Shown piece after piece: positions 30,061 through 39,495 of a DNA stretch of 64,000 nucleotides. The stretch's first letter is position 1, and every line of letters starts with the position of its first letter. Under the pieces are notes generated by a model, which searched no databases, was not told the DNA's origin, and worked only from the letters and a program-made list of their open reading frames with translations. A program made the translations under genes and the position numbers. Origin of the DNA: Bedellia somnulentella (lineage: Eukaryota; Arthropoda; Insecta; Lepidoptera; Bedelliidae); the NCBI GenBank assembly GCA_963576735.1, contig OY755197.1, positions 11,296,501 to 11,360,500 on the forward strand, in the 5' to 3' direction.

Positions 30061-30263
30061 AAATACAATTCTAATTAATCCTGCAGGGAAAAATACAAGG
30101 TCGCAGAAGACCGGGCGTAGGAAAACTCACTGGCTTCAAAATCTGTCCGAATGGGTCAACTACAGTTCCATCGAATTGTTCCGCGCCGCAGCCTCACGGG
30201 CCAAAATGGCCATAATGATAGCCGACCTCCGATAGGAGATGGCACCCAAAGAAGAAGAAGAAG
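30061..30263 (+). mobile_element. LINE 3' end with (GAA)n tail
   Basis: Codes a LINE ORF2 C-terminus (KTHWLQNLSEWVNYSSIELF, RAAASRAKMAIMIADLR, stop near 30233), preceded after a one-base frame break by GKIQGRRRPGVG. The tail is GAAGAAGAAGAAGA. The 9-bp target duplication is ATAAACTTA (30052-30060 and 30264-30272). A different LINE family from B and G. Confidence 0.75.
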
Positions 30264-30274
30264 ATAAACTTACA

Positions 30275-30870
30275 ACCTTCTTCTTTGGTTTCGGAGTCTA
30301 TTGATTTTAGAGACAAACAACAGCTGACTTAAGTGCTTTTGGTAGTTAAATTGGTTGGTAATTAATCACCGACGAACGATCCTTTATTGCACTTTCACGT
30401 TCATTTTAACAACCATTAATAGTAGTTTTTTTAATTTCTCATTTCTGTCATCCTCTTTACCGCATTATATCCGTGCACATACATATTTCGGTATTACGTG
30501 AATACGTCGCAATTTTAATAGTTCCCAGTTGCACAGAAGCGACACCCAGCTGTTGCAATCATAAATCAATCGGGTCGTAAAAGTTGACGTCAGTGACGTC
30601 TACGTCTTGCATTGTCTATTCTGTAGCTGTAGCTAATCATAATGCTCATTGTCATTACCATCTAATCGCTTTTTGTCTTTGCAATGATTAAAAGATTAAT
30701 ATCTTTTTGTTTGTCTTTCTATCTTTGTTTATGTTAGCTCGTGTATAGTTTGGTAGCTCAGTGGGACGAGGCATAACCTGAATGTTAAAAGTTTTAGGTT
30801 GGAGTTTAAATCAGGCTTACACTGGTGTGTGTTGTCTAATCGTAAGTTGTGATGGGTATCCAGCGACATA
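30275..30870. other. No gene or repeat recognised
   Basis: AT-rich; GACGTCAGTGACGTCTACGT near 30590 holds two CREB-like half sites, significance unknown. Confidence 0.35.
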
Positions 30871-30871
30871 G

Positions 30872-31105
30872 CCTAACATATACATACATATAATCACGGC
30901 TGTAAATCCCAAGAAAGGGTAGCTAGAAGTTTCTCAGCCACTTTTAAATAAAGCGTGGCTTGGCATAATAAAAGTTGTTGGTGATGGGTCTCCAACCGCA
31001 TCGCCCAAAAATCCCTTAAAAGCCCCCAATACCTTTAGTCGCCTCTTGCGTACACCCACCGGAGGAAATGGGGTAGTGCTATTCTAAGCCGACACTACAT
31101 AGCAA
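30872..31105 (-). mobile_element. SINE family A
   Basis: Minus-strand copy with ATACATACAT tail and GCCGACACTACATAGC head. Confidence 0.85.
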
Positions 31106-31248
31106 CAATTACTGAAAAACCGTTACTACCCAAGTTTTAAGAAAGGGGTTAGTGCTACTTTTAATCAACACTACAGAAAATCGAAGTCAGGTGAATGCAT
31201 GTCGAATCACTCTATGTAAATGCTCGGACTAATATAGCTATAGGTATG

Positions 31249-31773
31249 CATCGAGAGATGATCTAATACGTGACCTTGACTGAAATACCGCGGAGTTTTA
31301 TCATACATTGTATCGAGCTGTACTATGTACTCTATTCGGTTAGCTCCTCGGTTATTATGTGGCCCTGGTAAGAGTGGCAAAGAGTTGAGGTCCTGGCAAA
31401 AGATGACTTTAGGGGCATATCGTATTTGTATGAGGTATATTTGACTTAATTTACTCCTCATTCTTCATGCAGCCTTGGTAGGTCATGGAAGTTTAGAAAG
31501 ATTGAGCTTGGTTCGTATATCGAGGTAGATGATCTAATACGTGACGTTGACTGAAATACAGGGGAATCTCTGCGTACAATGTATCGAGCTATACAGTAAC
31601 TGTGTTGTGTACTCCTTAAGATTAGGGCTTCGGTCTTTATGTAGCCCTGGTACTCTTACCAGGCACGAAGGTCCAAGCAAAAGGTGACTTTAGGGGCATA
31701 TCGTATTTGTATAACGTATATTTGGCGTAATTTATTCCCTATTCTTTATGCAGCCTTGGTAGCTCATGGGAAA
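31249..31773. repeat. Two-unit diverged tandem duplication (~280 bp)
   Basis: GATGATCTAATACGTGACCT... to GCAGCCTTGGTAGGTCATGG (unit 1, to ~31488) is repeated as GATGATCTAATACGTGACGT... to GCAGCCTTGGTAGCTCATGG (unit 2, ~31528-31773). Shared core TGACTTTAGGGGCATATCGT. Non-coding. Confidence 0.75.
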
Positions 31774-31957
31774 AGCTTACAGTTAAGAATGGGCTCTTTA
31801 AAATGTGCCAGTAAGAGTTTATTCCTGAGAAATTGAGCGAGAAAGTAATAAGTGTTTGTTCAAAATAGCCACCACTAAAGCAAGAATCCTCCCAAGAAGA
31901 CTGCAATAACATCCGACATGATCAGATGACAATATGCAAATTCATGCCAATGCCTAT

Positions 31958-32450
31958 CCTCACGGCTATACATCCGCTAAAGGGTAAAGCAGAGCTTTAG
32001 CATTTGACAAAGCCTCACCGCTTTTGAAAGTTGAGTGGAGCAGACTGGGACATAAAGGGTGGTTGGTGATTGCTGTCCCGCCATATTGCCCTGTATAACT
32101 TAAAATTATTTATTTATCATGGTTGTTAACGGTGAGGGAAAACATCGTGAGGAAACCCACATGGCTGAGTTGTACTTAGTCATGTCACAGTGTATTCGTA
32201 CAAAACGGCGATAGGCCTGCCCCCTATCACGTGAGTACACTGTCTAAGCAAAACGTGGGTACCTTCTCTGGACACTAGATGGCACTGCCATGCGAGTTCA
32301 GAAGTGTTGGTACCTCTGCCAACCCCTTCGGGGATAAAACGGCGTGAACGTTTATGTTATGTTATGTTATAACTTAAAATATAGCCCTAAGTAGCAACTT
32401 ACGACACTCACGAAAAGAAATGATGTATTGCCATTCTAAACCGACACCAT
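31958..32450 (-). mobile_element. Old SINE family A, split by a SINE C
   Basis: Diverged minus-strand copy: CCTCACGGCTATACATCCGC... to 32093, resuming at 32381 and ending in AAACCGACACCATACG. The insertion in the middle is a younger family C SINE. Confidence 0.65.
32107..32367 (+). mobile_element. SINE family C (subfamily 1), 5' truncated
   Basis: Starts in TTATTTATCATGGTTG, has the CTAGATGGCACTGCCATG block, GGGGATAAAACGGCGTGA and TTATG tail. Flanked by TATAACTTAAAAT (32094-32106 and 32368-32380). Confidence 0.88.
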
Positions 32451-32451
32451 A

Positions 32452-32885
32452 CGACCAGTGCAATCAAACAACATATACTTATATAAGCTAAGGAAAATAA
32501 ATAAATTACAAATGGCTGCATCGAGTGCACTAAATGAGTTAACAATCGCGGCGACATAGCGAGTCACCTTGACACTGGATTAGAGAAGCCAGCCATTGTG
32601 AGCCAACTACCTATTTGTTGTACTTTTACGTTTCACTGCTAACGTTGTGCGGATTAAGTGGTTCTGAGGTCATTTGATTAAGGCAAAACAGTCGTAGACA
32701 AGATCATAAGCACAACTAAGCAAGGGAAGAACACTAGCAAGACTCCAGATAACATTAGCTCTTTTTGTACTTAGCAAATATTAAGCGCAAATATAACTTA
32801 AAATTTTGTGAAGGTAGTTAGTATTAATAATTTTATAGTACTGGATAATGACAAATAACGCCTCAGTCTTCCCGTGACCATGATA
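32452..32885. other. No gene or repeat recognised
   Basis: AT-rich spacer. Confidence 0.35.
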
Positions 32886-32889
32886 ACTG

Positions 32890-33230
32890 AAAAGTTTTCG
32901 AAACGTCGGGCTTTAAAAATAATGAAATAACACGCGATTAAAATATCCGAAAATCAATAGTTGTTTCAATTATAGTCGTAGACAAAATTACGTACGTAAA
33001 TACTAGCTGAACCGAAAAACGACGTTTTGCCATAAAAAATATTTCTAGGCAATCTTTTGGAAGTCACGAAAATAAAATGTTAGGGGTGTATTTTCTAAGA
33101 TTTTCACGATTGCACATTATAATTAAAACAACTTTTGATGTTTCGGGCTTTAAAAATAATGTAATAATACGCGATTAAAATATCCGAAAATCAAAAGTTG
33201 TTTTCATTATAATGTTAGGGGTGTATCACT
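32890..33230. repeat. Dispersed repeat, two direct copies
   Basis: CGTCGGGCTTTAAAAATAAT ... GATTAAAATATCCGAAAATC appears at ~32913-32965 and again at ~33145-33195, each followed by a TTTCAATTATA/TTTTCATTATAATG motif. A third partial copy is at 22.7 kb. Likely a MITE-type or satellite-derived lepidopteran repeat; class unknown. Confidence 0.5.
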
Positions 33231-33439
33231 AAGGAGTATAAGAAATAGCTATAAACCTATTCTTAGACCTACCAAATGCGTATGCTAAATTTCATTTAAA
33301 TTGGTTTATCCGCTTCGGAGGAGTTCGGTGATATACACTGTGACACGTGAATTTTATACATAAGAAGTAATAATTAAAATAAGTACTGCATCCGTCAAAT
33401 ACTTACTACGCATTCGATCAAATAAAGAAAGTGCTTATA

Positions 33440-33590
33440 AAGGCAACCAAAGTCTGAAGAATAAAGAGTATGTATGAAAAGAATAATAAATGTATTCGAA
33501 ACTTGAGAGATTCACCAAGATCGATCAGAATTGTGATCGATAGTCTCTGTCTACTCCAATGGGAACTAAAAACGAGAGAATATAATTGCA
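33440..33590 (+). mobile_element. LINE family B, decayed 3' end
   Basis: TGAAGAATAAAGAGTATGTA, GATCGATAGTCTCTGTCTAC, CCAATGGGAACTAAAAACGA; frame broken. Confidence 0.65.
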
Positions 33591-33593
33591 AGG

Positions 33594-34093
33594 ATGATAC
33601 TGACAACGAGGGTTGCCAGATTTTTTTTCGGCATAACATAAACGTTCACGCCGTTTATCCCCGAAGGGGTTGGCAGAGGTACCAATACTTCTGAACTCAC
33701 ATGGCAAGCGTCATCTAGCCAATCATCATTTTTCGGCATATACGGGACAATGCATAAAAATGCTAAAAATACGGGATTTAAGTTCTTTACCCGGGACAAA
33801 TAAAAAAACAAAACTAGAGGAGAAAGTAAGTTTAAAGTTTTTAACAAAAGTAAAGTTTTAAAGTTTTTTCGTCTCGCTGTAGAAACTGCCGAAGTTTGGG
33901 GTTTAGAGGGAAAATCTTTTATAAAAGAGATAGGTCGCCGCCTGAGGAACCGTGGTAACCTGCCAGCGTAATGGGGACCTTTGGGTCGGATATGTCTCGG
34001 AGCGGTTCGTTTAATTGAACTTTTAAATTATTTTTGTTTAATTAATTTTTGGTTTTAAGTTAGTTGTAAGGTGCTTCTGTCTAATGTTATATG
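33594..34093. mobile_element. Left part of an element split by the intact LTR retrotransposon
   Basis: Starts TGACAACGAGGGTTGCCAGA. A likely opposite end, TCTGGCAACGCTACTGACAA, lies at ~40309-40325 beyond the LTR element. Both contain several CGGGAC/GTCCCG blocks. 33865-33960 holds a short open stretch (AVETAEVWGLEGKSFIKEIG) reminiscent of a decayed TE protein. A SINE C fragment is also inserted here. Confidence 0.35.
33636..33728 (-). mobile_element. SINE family C (subfamily 1), short 3' end
   Basis: ACATAAACGTTCACGCCGTT to GCAAGCGTCATCTAG. The 12-bp target duplication is TTTTTCGGCATA (33624-33635 and 33729-33740). Confidence 0.88.
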
Positions 34094-34195
34094 ATATTGT
34101 TACGACATCTGTTCGCAAGTAGGAGATAGGATTTGCCACTACTAGATAACAGATGGCGTTACTAGTATTCTAATAAGTAAAGGAATTACTAGATG

Positions 34196-34240
34196 TTTCT
34201 CGAATATCGACTTTTCGAGAATGTGGTACTAGAACTTTCT
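34196..34240 (+). promoter_or_regulatory. Three heat-shock-element-like dimers in U3
   Basis: TTTCTCGAAT (34196-34205), TTTCGAGAAT (34213-34222) and AGAACTTTCT (34231-34240) each match nTTCnnGAAn or nGAAnnTTCn exactly, ending 28 bp before the TATA box. That is the geometry of heat-shock-factor sites; function is inferred. Confidence 0.5.
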
Positions 34241-34268
34241 GTAATATTCGCGTATTTGAGATTTGGCA

Positions 34269-34276
34269 TATATAAA
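34269..34276 (+). promoter_or_regulatory. TATA box of the 5' LTR
   Basis: TATATAAA followed by a GC-containing stretch; conserved in all four related LTRs of the window. Confidence 0.75.
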
Positions 34277-34585
34277 GAGCGACGCGTGCTACGGAGTTAT
34301 TCGAGTGCGAAGAACTAAAGCGAGAACAAGCGAAATACTAGAGCGAAGAAATTAAATACGACAGTGCAGTGATATACGGATTACGGAAATAAGCTTAACG
34401 GTGTGGACAGTGTTACTATAACGGAGTAAATTAGTGTTGTTAATTAGTGCGAGTATCGACAGTTAATTATCGATAGTGTTTGTTGTGTTGTGTAAAGTGC
34501 GTTATTGGTCAATAAATATAATTACACCTTATTGCACGAAAGTGTGACTGGTATTTATCAAATTAAGAACCCGGTACGTAACAAT

Positions 34586-34600
34586 TGGTGACAGAAGTGG
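34586..34600 (+). other. Primer-binding site, tRNA-Leu type with one mismatch
   Basis: TGGTGACAGAAGTGG, two bases after the LTR. The deleted relative has TGGTGTCAGAAGTGG, complementary (from memory) to tRNA-Leu(CAA); here T to A at position 6. Confidence 0.65.
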
Positions 34601-34608
34601 ATTTGAAG

Positions 34609-35904
34609 ATGCCAGTTATGCCGAAGGAAGACGGAAGAGAGGGTGTGAAGACACGCGCTCAGAAAGCCGCAGAGGGTGAACAGCTGTCGGAAATGAGTTC
34701 ATCGGTCACGAACCCTCGGAGTGACATTCCAGAGGAGACGTCCGCGGTGACTAACGCGCCGTCTACATCAACGGCGCCGGCGGCCGCAACTAATACTGAC
34801 TTGACGATGATAGTTGAAATGTTTCAAAGCATGCGTGAAGCACAACAAAGCATGCGTGAAGCACAACAAAGCATACAGGATGTTGTGAAAAACATACATT
34901 CGGAGGTACAGGATGTTAAAAAAAACATACATTCGGAGGTACAGGGTGTTGTGAAACAAGAAGTTCGTGAGTTGCGCGAGGAACAGCAAACTAAGTTCTC
35001 ACAAGTTCTCACTGCGGTCAATGAAGTCAGTGGTCGGGTGGTTACTGTGGAAAAAGACGTAGAGCAGATGAAGGAGCAGGTAACCACTATTGAGAAAGAT
35101 ATCGATGACATGAAGACCGACTTCCGCGGAATGGAGAAAAGGGTTCTGCAGCTTGAATCACGACCGGTCAAGGTTGTCTCCGGTGAGAATGTAGTAGCTG
35201 TCCATGGTCCTCGTGTGAAGGTTCCTCCCTACGACGGAACAACATCCTGGTCGGCGTATAGACATCAGTTCCAGACTGTTGCGGCTGCCAATGGTTGGAC
35301 TGATGAACAGTGTTTGACTGCACTGACGGTGGCGCTCCGAGGTCAAGCACTGTCAGTAATAGAGGCGCTGCCGACTCCGAGTGGTGGTTTCAAGGACCTG
35401 CTGGATGCGTTGGAGTCTCGCTATGGAGAGCGACACCTGGAGCACGTGTTCCGCGCTCAGCTGCGTGATAGGGTCCAGCGTTCTGGAGAGGGACTTCAGC
35501 AGTGGGCCCTTGAAATCGAGAAGCTCGTCCGCAAGGCCTATCCCAGTGTAGATCCGAAGACGGTGGAAATGAACCTGGTGCAAGCATTCGTCGACGGCAT
35601 CAGAGATATCGAAGTGAGAACAGCGGTGAGACTTCAACACCACACGTCTCTCAAGGATGCCTTGGCGAACGCTCTAGAAGTTGAAGCTTGCCGCCAGGAT
35701 ACGCGCCAAACTCATCGACTTCGTGAGATTGCGGAAGCAAATGAGGACGTCAAGGTCATTAAAGCACCCGTCGGAAGGAGTACTGGACCGATTTGTTATG
35801 GCTGCGGGAAAAGGGGCCATTTGAGATTAAGTTGCCCGCTGAGGAAGGAAGAAAAGAGGCAGGCAGAGGCTTCTGCCGCAAACGTCCAGGGAAACGAGCA
35901 TTAG
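34609..35904 (+). CDS. gag: Gag polyprotein
   Basis: 431 residues from ATG 34609 to TAG 35902. Eight open codons precede the ATG but lack a start and overlap the primer site. The layout is: a charged N-terminus; a long coiled-coil segment (about residues 75-180) containing tandem duplicates of a 7-residue unit (MREAQQS) and an 11-residue unit; a capsid-like region starting around PPYDGTTSWSAYRHQF; and a single CX2CX4HX4C zinc knuckle near the end. It would assemble particles and package the RNA. Its 3' end overlaps pol by about 140 nt; ribosomes must slip back one base at 35889-35895 to make Gag-Pol. Confidence 0.94.
   Translation: MPVMPKEDGREGVKTRAQKAAEGEQLSEMSSSVTNPRSDIPEETSAVTNAPSTSTAPAAATNTDLTMIVEMFQSMREAQQSMREAQQSIQDVVKNIHSEVQDVKKNIHSEVQGVVKQEVRELREEQQTKFSQVLTAVNEVSGRVVTVEKDVEQMKEQVTTIEKDIDDMKTDFRGMEKRVLQLESRPVKVVSGENVVAVHGPRVKVPPYDGTTSWSAYRHQFQTVAAANGWTDEQCLTALTVALRGQALSVIEALPTPSGGFKDLLDALESRYGERHLEHVFRAQLRDRVQRSGEGLQQWALEIEKLVRKAYPSVDPKTVEMNLVQAFVDGIRDIEVRTAVRLQHHTSLKDALANALEVEACRQDTRQTHRLREIAEANEDVKVIKAPVGRSTGPICYGCGKRGHLRLSCPLRKEEKRQAEASAANVQGNEH
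34828..34953 (+). repeat. Tandem duplications inside the Gag coiled coil
   Basis: A 21-bp unit is repeated exactly (34828-34848 and 34849-34869) and a 33-bp unit nearly exactly (34888-34920 and 34921-34953). Each is single in the deleted copy. They add 7 and 11 residues. Confidence 0.9.
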
Positions 35905-38900
35905 CCAGGACCGGGGGGCAGGTGCTGGCTAGAGAGGAGAAAGCCCCGACAATGACCATCTCACAAGCCTGTAACGGGAACAGTTTGGTGATATTGGGCT
36001 GTGTCAATGATCAAGACTGTAAGATGACCCTTGATACTGGAGCGTCTAGAACGGTGATCAATCCGGCACTGGTGAAAGCAGCGAATATCAAGTATAGCAG
36101 AGATACTAAGTGTCGGCTACTCTCCGCCTCTGGCCAGCGAATACCTGTCCTTGGTGAACTCTCAGTCAGGATGATGGTTGGCGAGACGTCGTATACTCAT
36201 CAAGTCATTGTGGCTGAGATAATGGATGAATGCATACTAGGACTGGACTTTATGAAGAAATATAACTGCCGGATTGACATAACGAGAGGAATTTTCAAGT
36301 GTGGCCAGGAAGAAATCTTTATACTGGGTGGTCCCGTCGGTGAAGTGACATGCTTGAAAACCATCAATATTCCTGCGCGTTCTCAGAAGTTGGTTCCGGT
36401 GATGTTACCTGTAGACAGCGAGAAGAAGAGGCATCGTTGTGTGTTGATTGAAGAGACAGGGAAGAACGGGCCAAGGAAATTTCTGACAGCAAGAACTTTG
36501 GTTACAAGCAACAAGACGGCAATAGTGAAGGTAGTCAACCTTGACCAAGAAGATGTACAGCTTAAGCGGGGTGAAGTAGTTGGTCAGTGTGAAGAAGTAG
36601 TCTGGATGAGGAGCTGTCATTCTCCAAATGGGAAAGTCAAAGTGAAAGTCGATAATTCAACTGTAACTGACTTGTTAAGTGAGATCCAGGATGACTTATC
36701 TTACTTGGAGAGGATCAAGGTTAAACAGTTGCTGGTGAAATATGCTGACATCTTCTCAAATGCAGAAGGGGACTTAGGCAGAACATCTTTAGTGCAACAC
36801 AGAATTGATACAGGGGACGAAAGACCTATTAGACAGAGAGCAAGGAGAATCCCAATCGCTAAGGAGAAAGAAGTTGAAGAATTGCTCGAAGACATGAAAA
36901 AGAAGAAGGTCATTAGTCCGTCCTCCAGTCCGTGGTGTTCTCCAGTGGTTCTTGTTAAGAAGAAAGATGGAAGCACACGGTTTTGTGTTGACTACAGGCA
37001 ACTGAACAACGTGACAAAGAAGGACAGCTATCCTTTGCCAAGAATAGATGACACTCTGGATACTTTGAGTGGCATGAAGTGGTTTTCAACCCTGGACTGC
37101 AAGTCAGGCTACTGGCAGGTGGAAATACATCCGACTGATAAAGAGAAGACTGCGTTTTCAACTGGAAAGGGTTTGTGGCAGTTTAACGTCATGCCTTTCG
37201 GTCTCTGCAACGCGCCAGCTACTTTTGAAAGGCTTATGGAGTGTGCGTTGGCGGGATTGGTTGGCGAGGCTTGCCTGGTGTACCTCGACGACGTGGTCAT
37301 AATAGGCAAAAGCTTCCAAGACCATCTCAAGAACCTGGAACAAGTCTTTCAGAAAATTCGTGGAGCAAACCTGAAACTGAATCCGAAGAAGTGCCGGCTG
37401 TTTAGAACTTCAGTGAACTATTTAGGACACGTAATCAGCCGAGAAGGAATTCAGACGGATCCGGAAAAGGTGGAAGCTGTGCAGAAATGGCCGACGCCAA
37501 AGGACAAAACAGACGTGCGAGCTTTTCTCGGCCTTTGCTCGTACTATCGACGTTTTGTAAAAGGGTTTTCTGAGATCGCCAAACCATTGCATCGGTTGAC
37601 TGAAGATAAGAAAACCTTCTCTTGGGATGATGAATGCGAGTTATCTTTCAATGAGCTGAAGAAGAGGCTTTGCGAGACACCTATCCTTGGATATCCACAG
37701 CCAGAGGGACAGTACATCGTTGACAGCGATGCTAGTAATATGGCTATTGGTGGAGTGTTATCACAGATCCAAGGTGACAAGGAAGTTGTGATCGGATATT
37801 TCAGCAAGTCTCTATCTAAAGCGGAAAGAAACTACTGCGTCACGAGAAAGGAACTTCTAGCTGTAGTGAAGACCTTACAGCATTTTTACAAGTATTTGAT
37901 TGGGAGACCGTTCAAGCTTCGAACTGATCATGCTGCACTGAAATGGCTTCTCCAGTTCAAAAACCCGGAAGGACAGGTAGCTCGATGGATCGAACAGCTA
38001 CAAGAGTATGACTTTTCTATCGAGCACCGTAGTGGTAAATCTCATGGCAATGCAGACGCGCTTTCACGTAGACCGTGTCCGGAAGACTGTAAACATTGTA
38101 GGAAGCAAGAGTCGAAGGAGGAGGTCGTGAAAGTGACTCGAATTTGTCCATTGGATGGATGGGAAACAGAAGCTATGCAGAAGGCCCAAGAAGAAGATGA
38201 GAACCTCAGACCCATCATGAAATGGAAGAAGGAAAAACACGATCAACCGGCTTGGAGTGAAGTAGCGTCCACAGGAGTGAGTACGAAAGCTTACTGGGCG
38301 CAATGGAACAGCCTGGTTCTGATCAATGGTCTACTGTACCGGAGGTGGGAGAAACCCAACGGTAAAGAAGAGCACCTACAATTGGTCGTGCCCAGAGCCA
38401 AGGTTAAAGATGTACTGCGGGAAACACATGACGGTGTTTCGGGCGGGCATCTTGGGGTAAATCGTACGTTGCAGAAGGTTCGTGCGAAGTTTTACTGGCT
38501 TCATTGTAGGGACGACGTACAGGACTGGTGCCGGAAATGTACAACGTGTGCCGCGGTGAAAGGTCCGCAGACCCGGAGTAGAGGGGGATTACGGTTGTAC
38601 AATGTGGGAGCTCCCTGGGAGAGGATTGCCGTTGATGTGGCTGGACCGTTTCCACAATCAGAGTCCGGAAATAAATATTTCATGGTGGTGATGGATTACT
38701 TCACTAAGTGGCCTGAAGTGTTTGCCATACCCAATCAAGAAGCAATAACTGTGGCTACAAAACTGGTTGAGGAAGTGATCTGTCGATTTGGCGTGCCCCT
38801 GGAGATACACTCTGACCAGGGAAGAAATTTTGAGTCACAAGTATTTCAAGAGGTGTGCAAACTACTTGGAATGCATAAAACCAGGACGACGCCATATCAT

Positions 38901-39479
38901 CCTCAGTCAGATGGAATGGTGGAGAGGTTCAACCAAACACTGGAGAGACAGTTGGCGAAGATGGTTGAAAAACATCAGAAGGACTGGGACAAACACATTC
39001 CATTATTTTTACTGTCTTACCGGTCAGCTGTTCACGAAAGCACGAAGGAAACACCTGCTTTCGTCAATTTCGGAAGAGAGCTACGATTGCCTGTAGATTT
39101 GTTGACAGGAGGGTCATCAGATGAGCCGCAGAGTGTAACTGAATATGTAAGCGATTTGAGGGAAAGAATGCAAGATGTACATTCCCTAGTGCGTGAAAAT
39201 GGTTTACATGCTAGTGAAAAGATGAAAACCAGATATGACCGTAAAGCTAACACGCCGCGTTTCGAAGAGGGTATGCTCGTCTGGTTACACAATCCAACTC
39301 GCCAGAAAGGGAAGTCCCCTAAGTTACAAAATAGGTGGGAAGGACCGTACAAGGTGGTCACTAGAATAAACGATGTAACGTACAGAATTCAACGCCAACC
39401 TAGAGGGGCTTCGAAAATAGTTCACATCGATCGACTTGCGAAGTACCATGGAAGTAATAATACTCGGGACGAGTATTAA
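35793..39479 (+). CDS. pol: Pol polyprotein: protease, reverse transcriptase, RNase H, integrase
   Basis: The -1 frame relative to gag is open from 35763. Counting from 35793 it is 1228 codons with no ATG start, so it is expressed as Gag-Pol. Aspartic protease motif LDTGASRTV at ~80-88. Reverse transcriptase ~345-545 with FCVDYRQLN and the catalytic YLDD at 497-500. RNase H ~640-760 with VDSDAS, the TRKELLA helix and TDHAAL. Integrase zinc finger H879, H886, C916, C919; catalytic D948, D1008, E1044. A C-terminal GPY-type module (NRWEGPYKVV) follows near the end. No chromodomain and no env. All catalytic residues I can check are present. It ends 16 bp before the 3' LTR. Confidence 0.95.
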   Translation: MLWLREKGPFEIKLPAEEGRKEAGRGFCRKRPGKRALARTGGQVLAREEKAPTMTISQACNGNSLVILGCVNDQDCKMTLDTGASRTVINPALVKAANIKYSRDTKCRLLSASGQRIPVLGELSVRMMVGETSYTHQVIVAEIMDECILGLDFMKKYNCRIDITRGIFKCGQEEIFILGGPVGEVTCLKTINIPARSQKLVPVMLPVDSEKKRHRCVLIEETGKNGPRKFLTARTLVTSNKTAIVKVVNLDQEDVQLKRGEVVGQCEEVVWMRSCHSPNGKVKVKVDNSTVTDLLSEIQDDLSYLERIKVKQLLVKYADIFSNAEGDLGRTSLVQHRIDTGDERPIRQRARRIPIAKEKEVEELLEDMKKKKVISPSSSPWCSPVVLVKKKDGSTRFCVDYRQLNNVTKKDSYPLPRIDDTLDTLSGMKWFSTLDCKSGYWQVEIHPTDKEKTAFSTGKGLWQFNVMPFGLCNAPATFERLMECALAGLVGEACLVYLDDVVIIGKSFQDHLKNLEQVFQKIRGANLKLNPKKCRLFRTSVNYLGHVISREGIQTDPEKVEAVQKWPTPKDKTDVRAFLGLCSYYRRFVKGFSEIAKPLHRLTEDKKTFSWDDECELSFNELKKRLCETPILGYPQPEGQYIVDSDASNMAIGGVLSQIQGDKEVVIGYFSKSLSKAERNYCVTRKELLAVVKTLQHFYKYLIGRPFKLRTDHAALKWLLQFKNPEGQVARWIEQLQEYDFSIEHRSGKSHGNADALSRRPCPEDCKHCRKQESKEEVVKVTRICPLDGWETEAMQKAQEEDENLRPIMKWKKEKHDQPAWSEVASTGVSTKAYWAQWNSLVLINGLLYRRWEKPNGKEEHLQLVVPRAKVKDVLRETHDGVSGGHLGVNRTLQKVRAKFYWLHCRDDVQDWCRKCTTCAAVKGPQTRSRGGLRLYNVGAPWERIAVDVAGPFPQSESGNKYFMVVMDYFTKWPEVFAIPNQEAITVATKLVEEVICRFGVPLEIHSDQGRNFESQVFQEVCKLLGMHKTRTTPYHPQSDGMVERFNQTLERQLAKMVEKHQKDWDKHIPLFLLSYRSAVHESTKETPAFVNFGRELRLPVDLLTGGSSDEPQSVTEYVSDLRERMQDVHSLVRENGLHASEKMKTRYDRKANTPRFEEGMLVWLHNPTRQKGKSPKLQNRWEGPYKVVTRINDVTYRIQRQPRGASKIVHIDRLAKYHGSNNTRDEY
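35889..35895 (+). promoter_or_regulatory. -1 frameshift heptamer GGGAAAC
   Basis: Gag codons CAG GGA AAC GAG CAT TAG give G GGA AAC, a canonical X XXY YYZ slip site. It sits at the end of the gag/pol overlap; six nt later a stable stem begins. Confidence 0.82.
35902..35948 (+). promoter_or_regulatory. Potential H-type pseudoknot stimulating the frameshift
   Basis: Stem 1 pairs TAGCCAG (35902-35908) with CTGGCTA (35925-35931). Stem 2 can pair CGGGG (35912-35916) in its loop with CCCCG (35944-35948). Spacer from the heptamer is 6 nt. Both stems are possible in the deleted copy too, despite a G/T difference in the loop. Confidence 0.6.
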
Positions 39480-39483
39480 TGTA

Positions 39484-39495
39484 AGGAGGGGGTAA
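39484..39495 (+). other. Polypurine tract
   Basis: AGGAGGGGGTAA immediately before the 3' LTR; primes plus-strand DNA synthesis in such elements. Confidence 0.7.

Larger units (their letters stand above)
34098..34583 (+). repeat. 5' LTR
   Basis: Termini TGTTACG...CGTAACA form a 7-bp inverted repeat. TATATAAA at 34269-34276 and AATAAA at 34511-34516 divide it into U3, R and U5. Confidence 0.95.

Noticed and set aside
34585..34608. Eight codons upstream of the gag ATG as part of Gag
   Set aside because: They have no ATG and contain the primer-binding site; the first ATG at 34609 is the natural start.
39480..39495. A short env frame after pol in the intact LTR element
   Set aside because: Pol ends 16 bp before the 3' LTR, leaving no room for an envelope gene; the same holds for the second element (43 bp).
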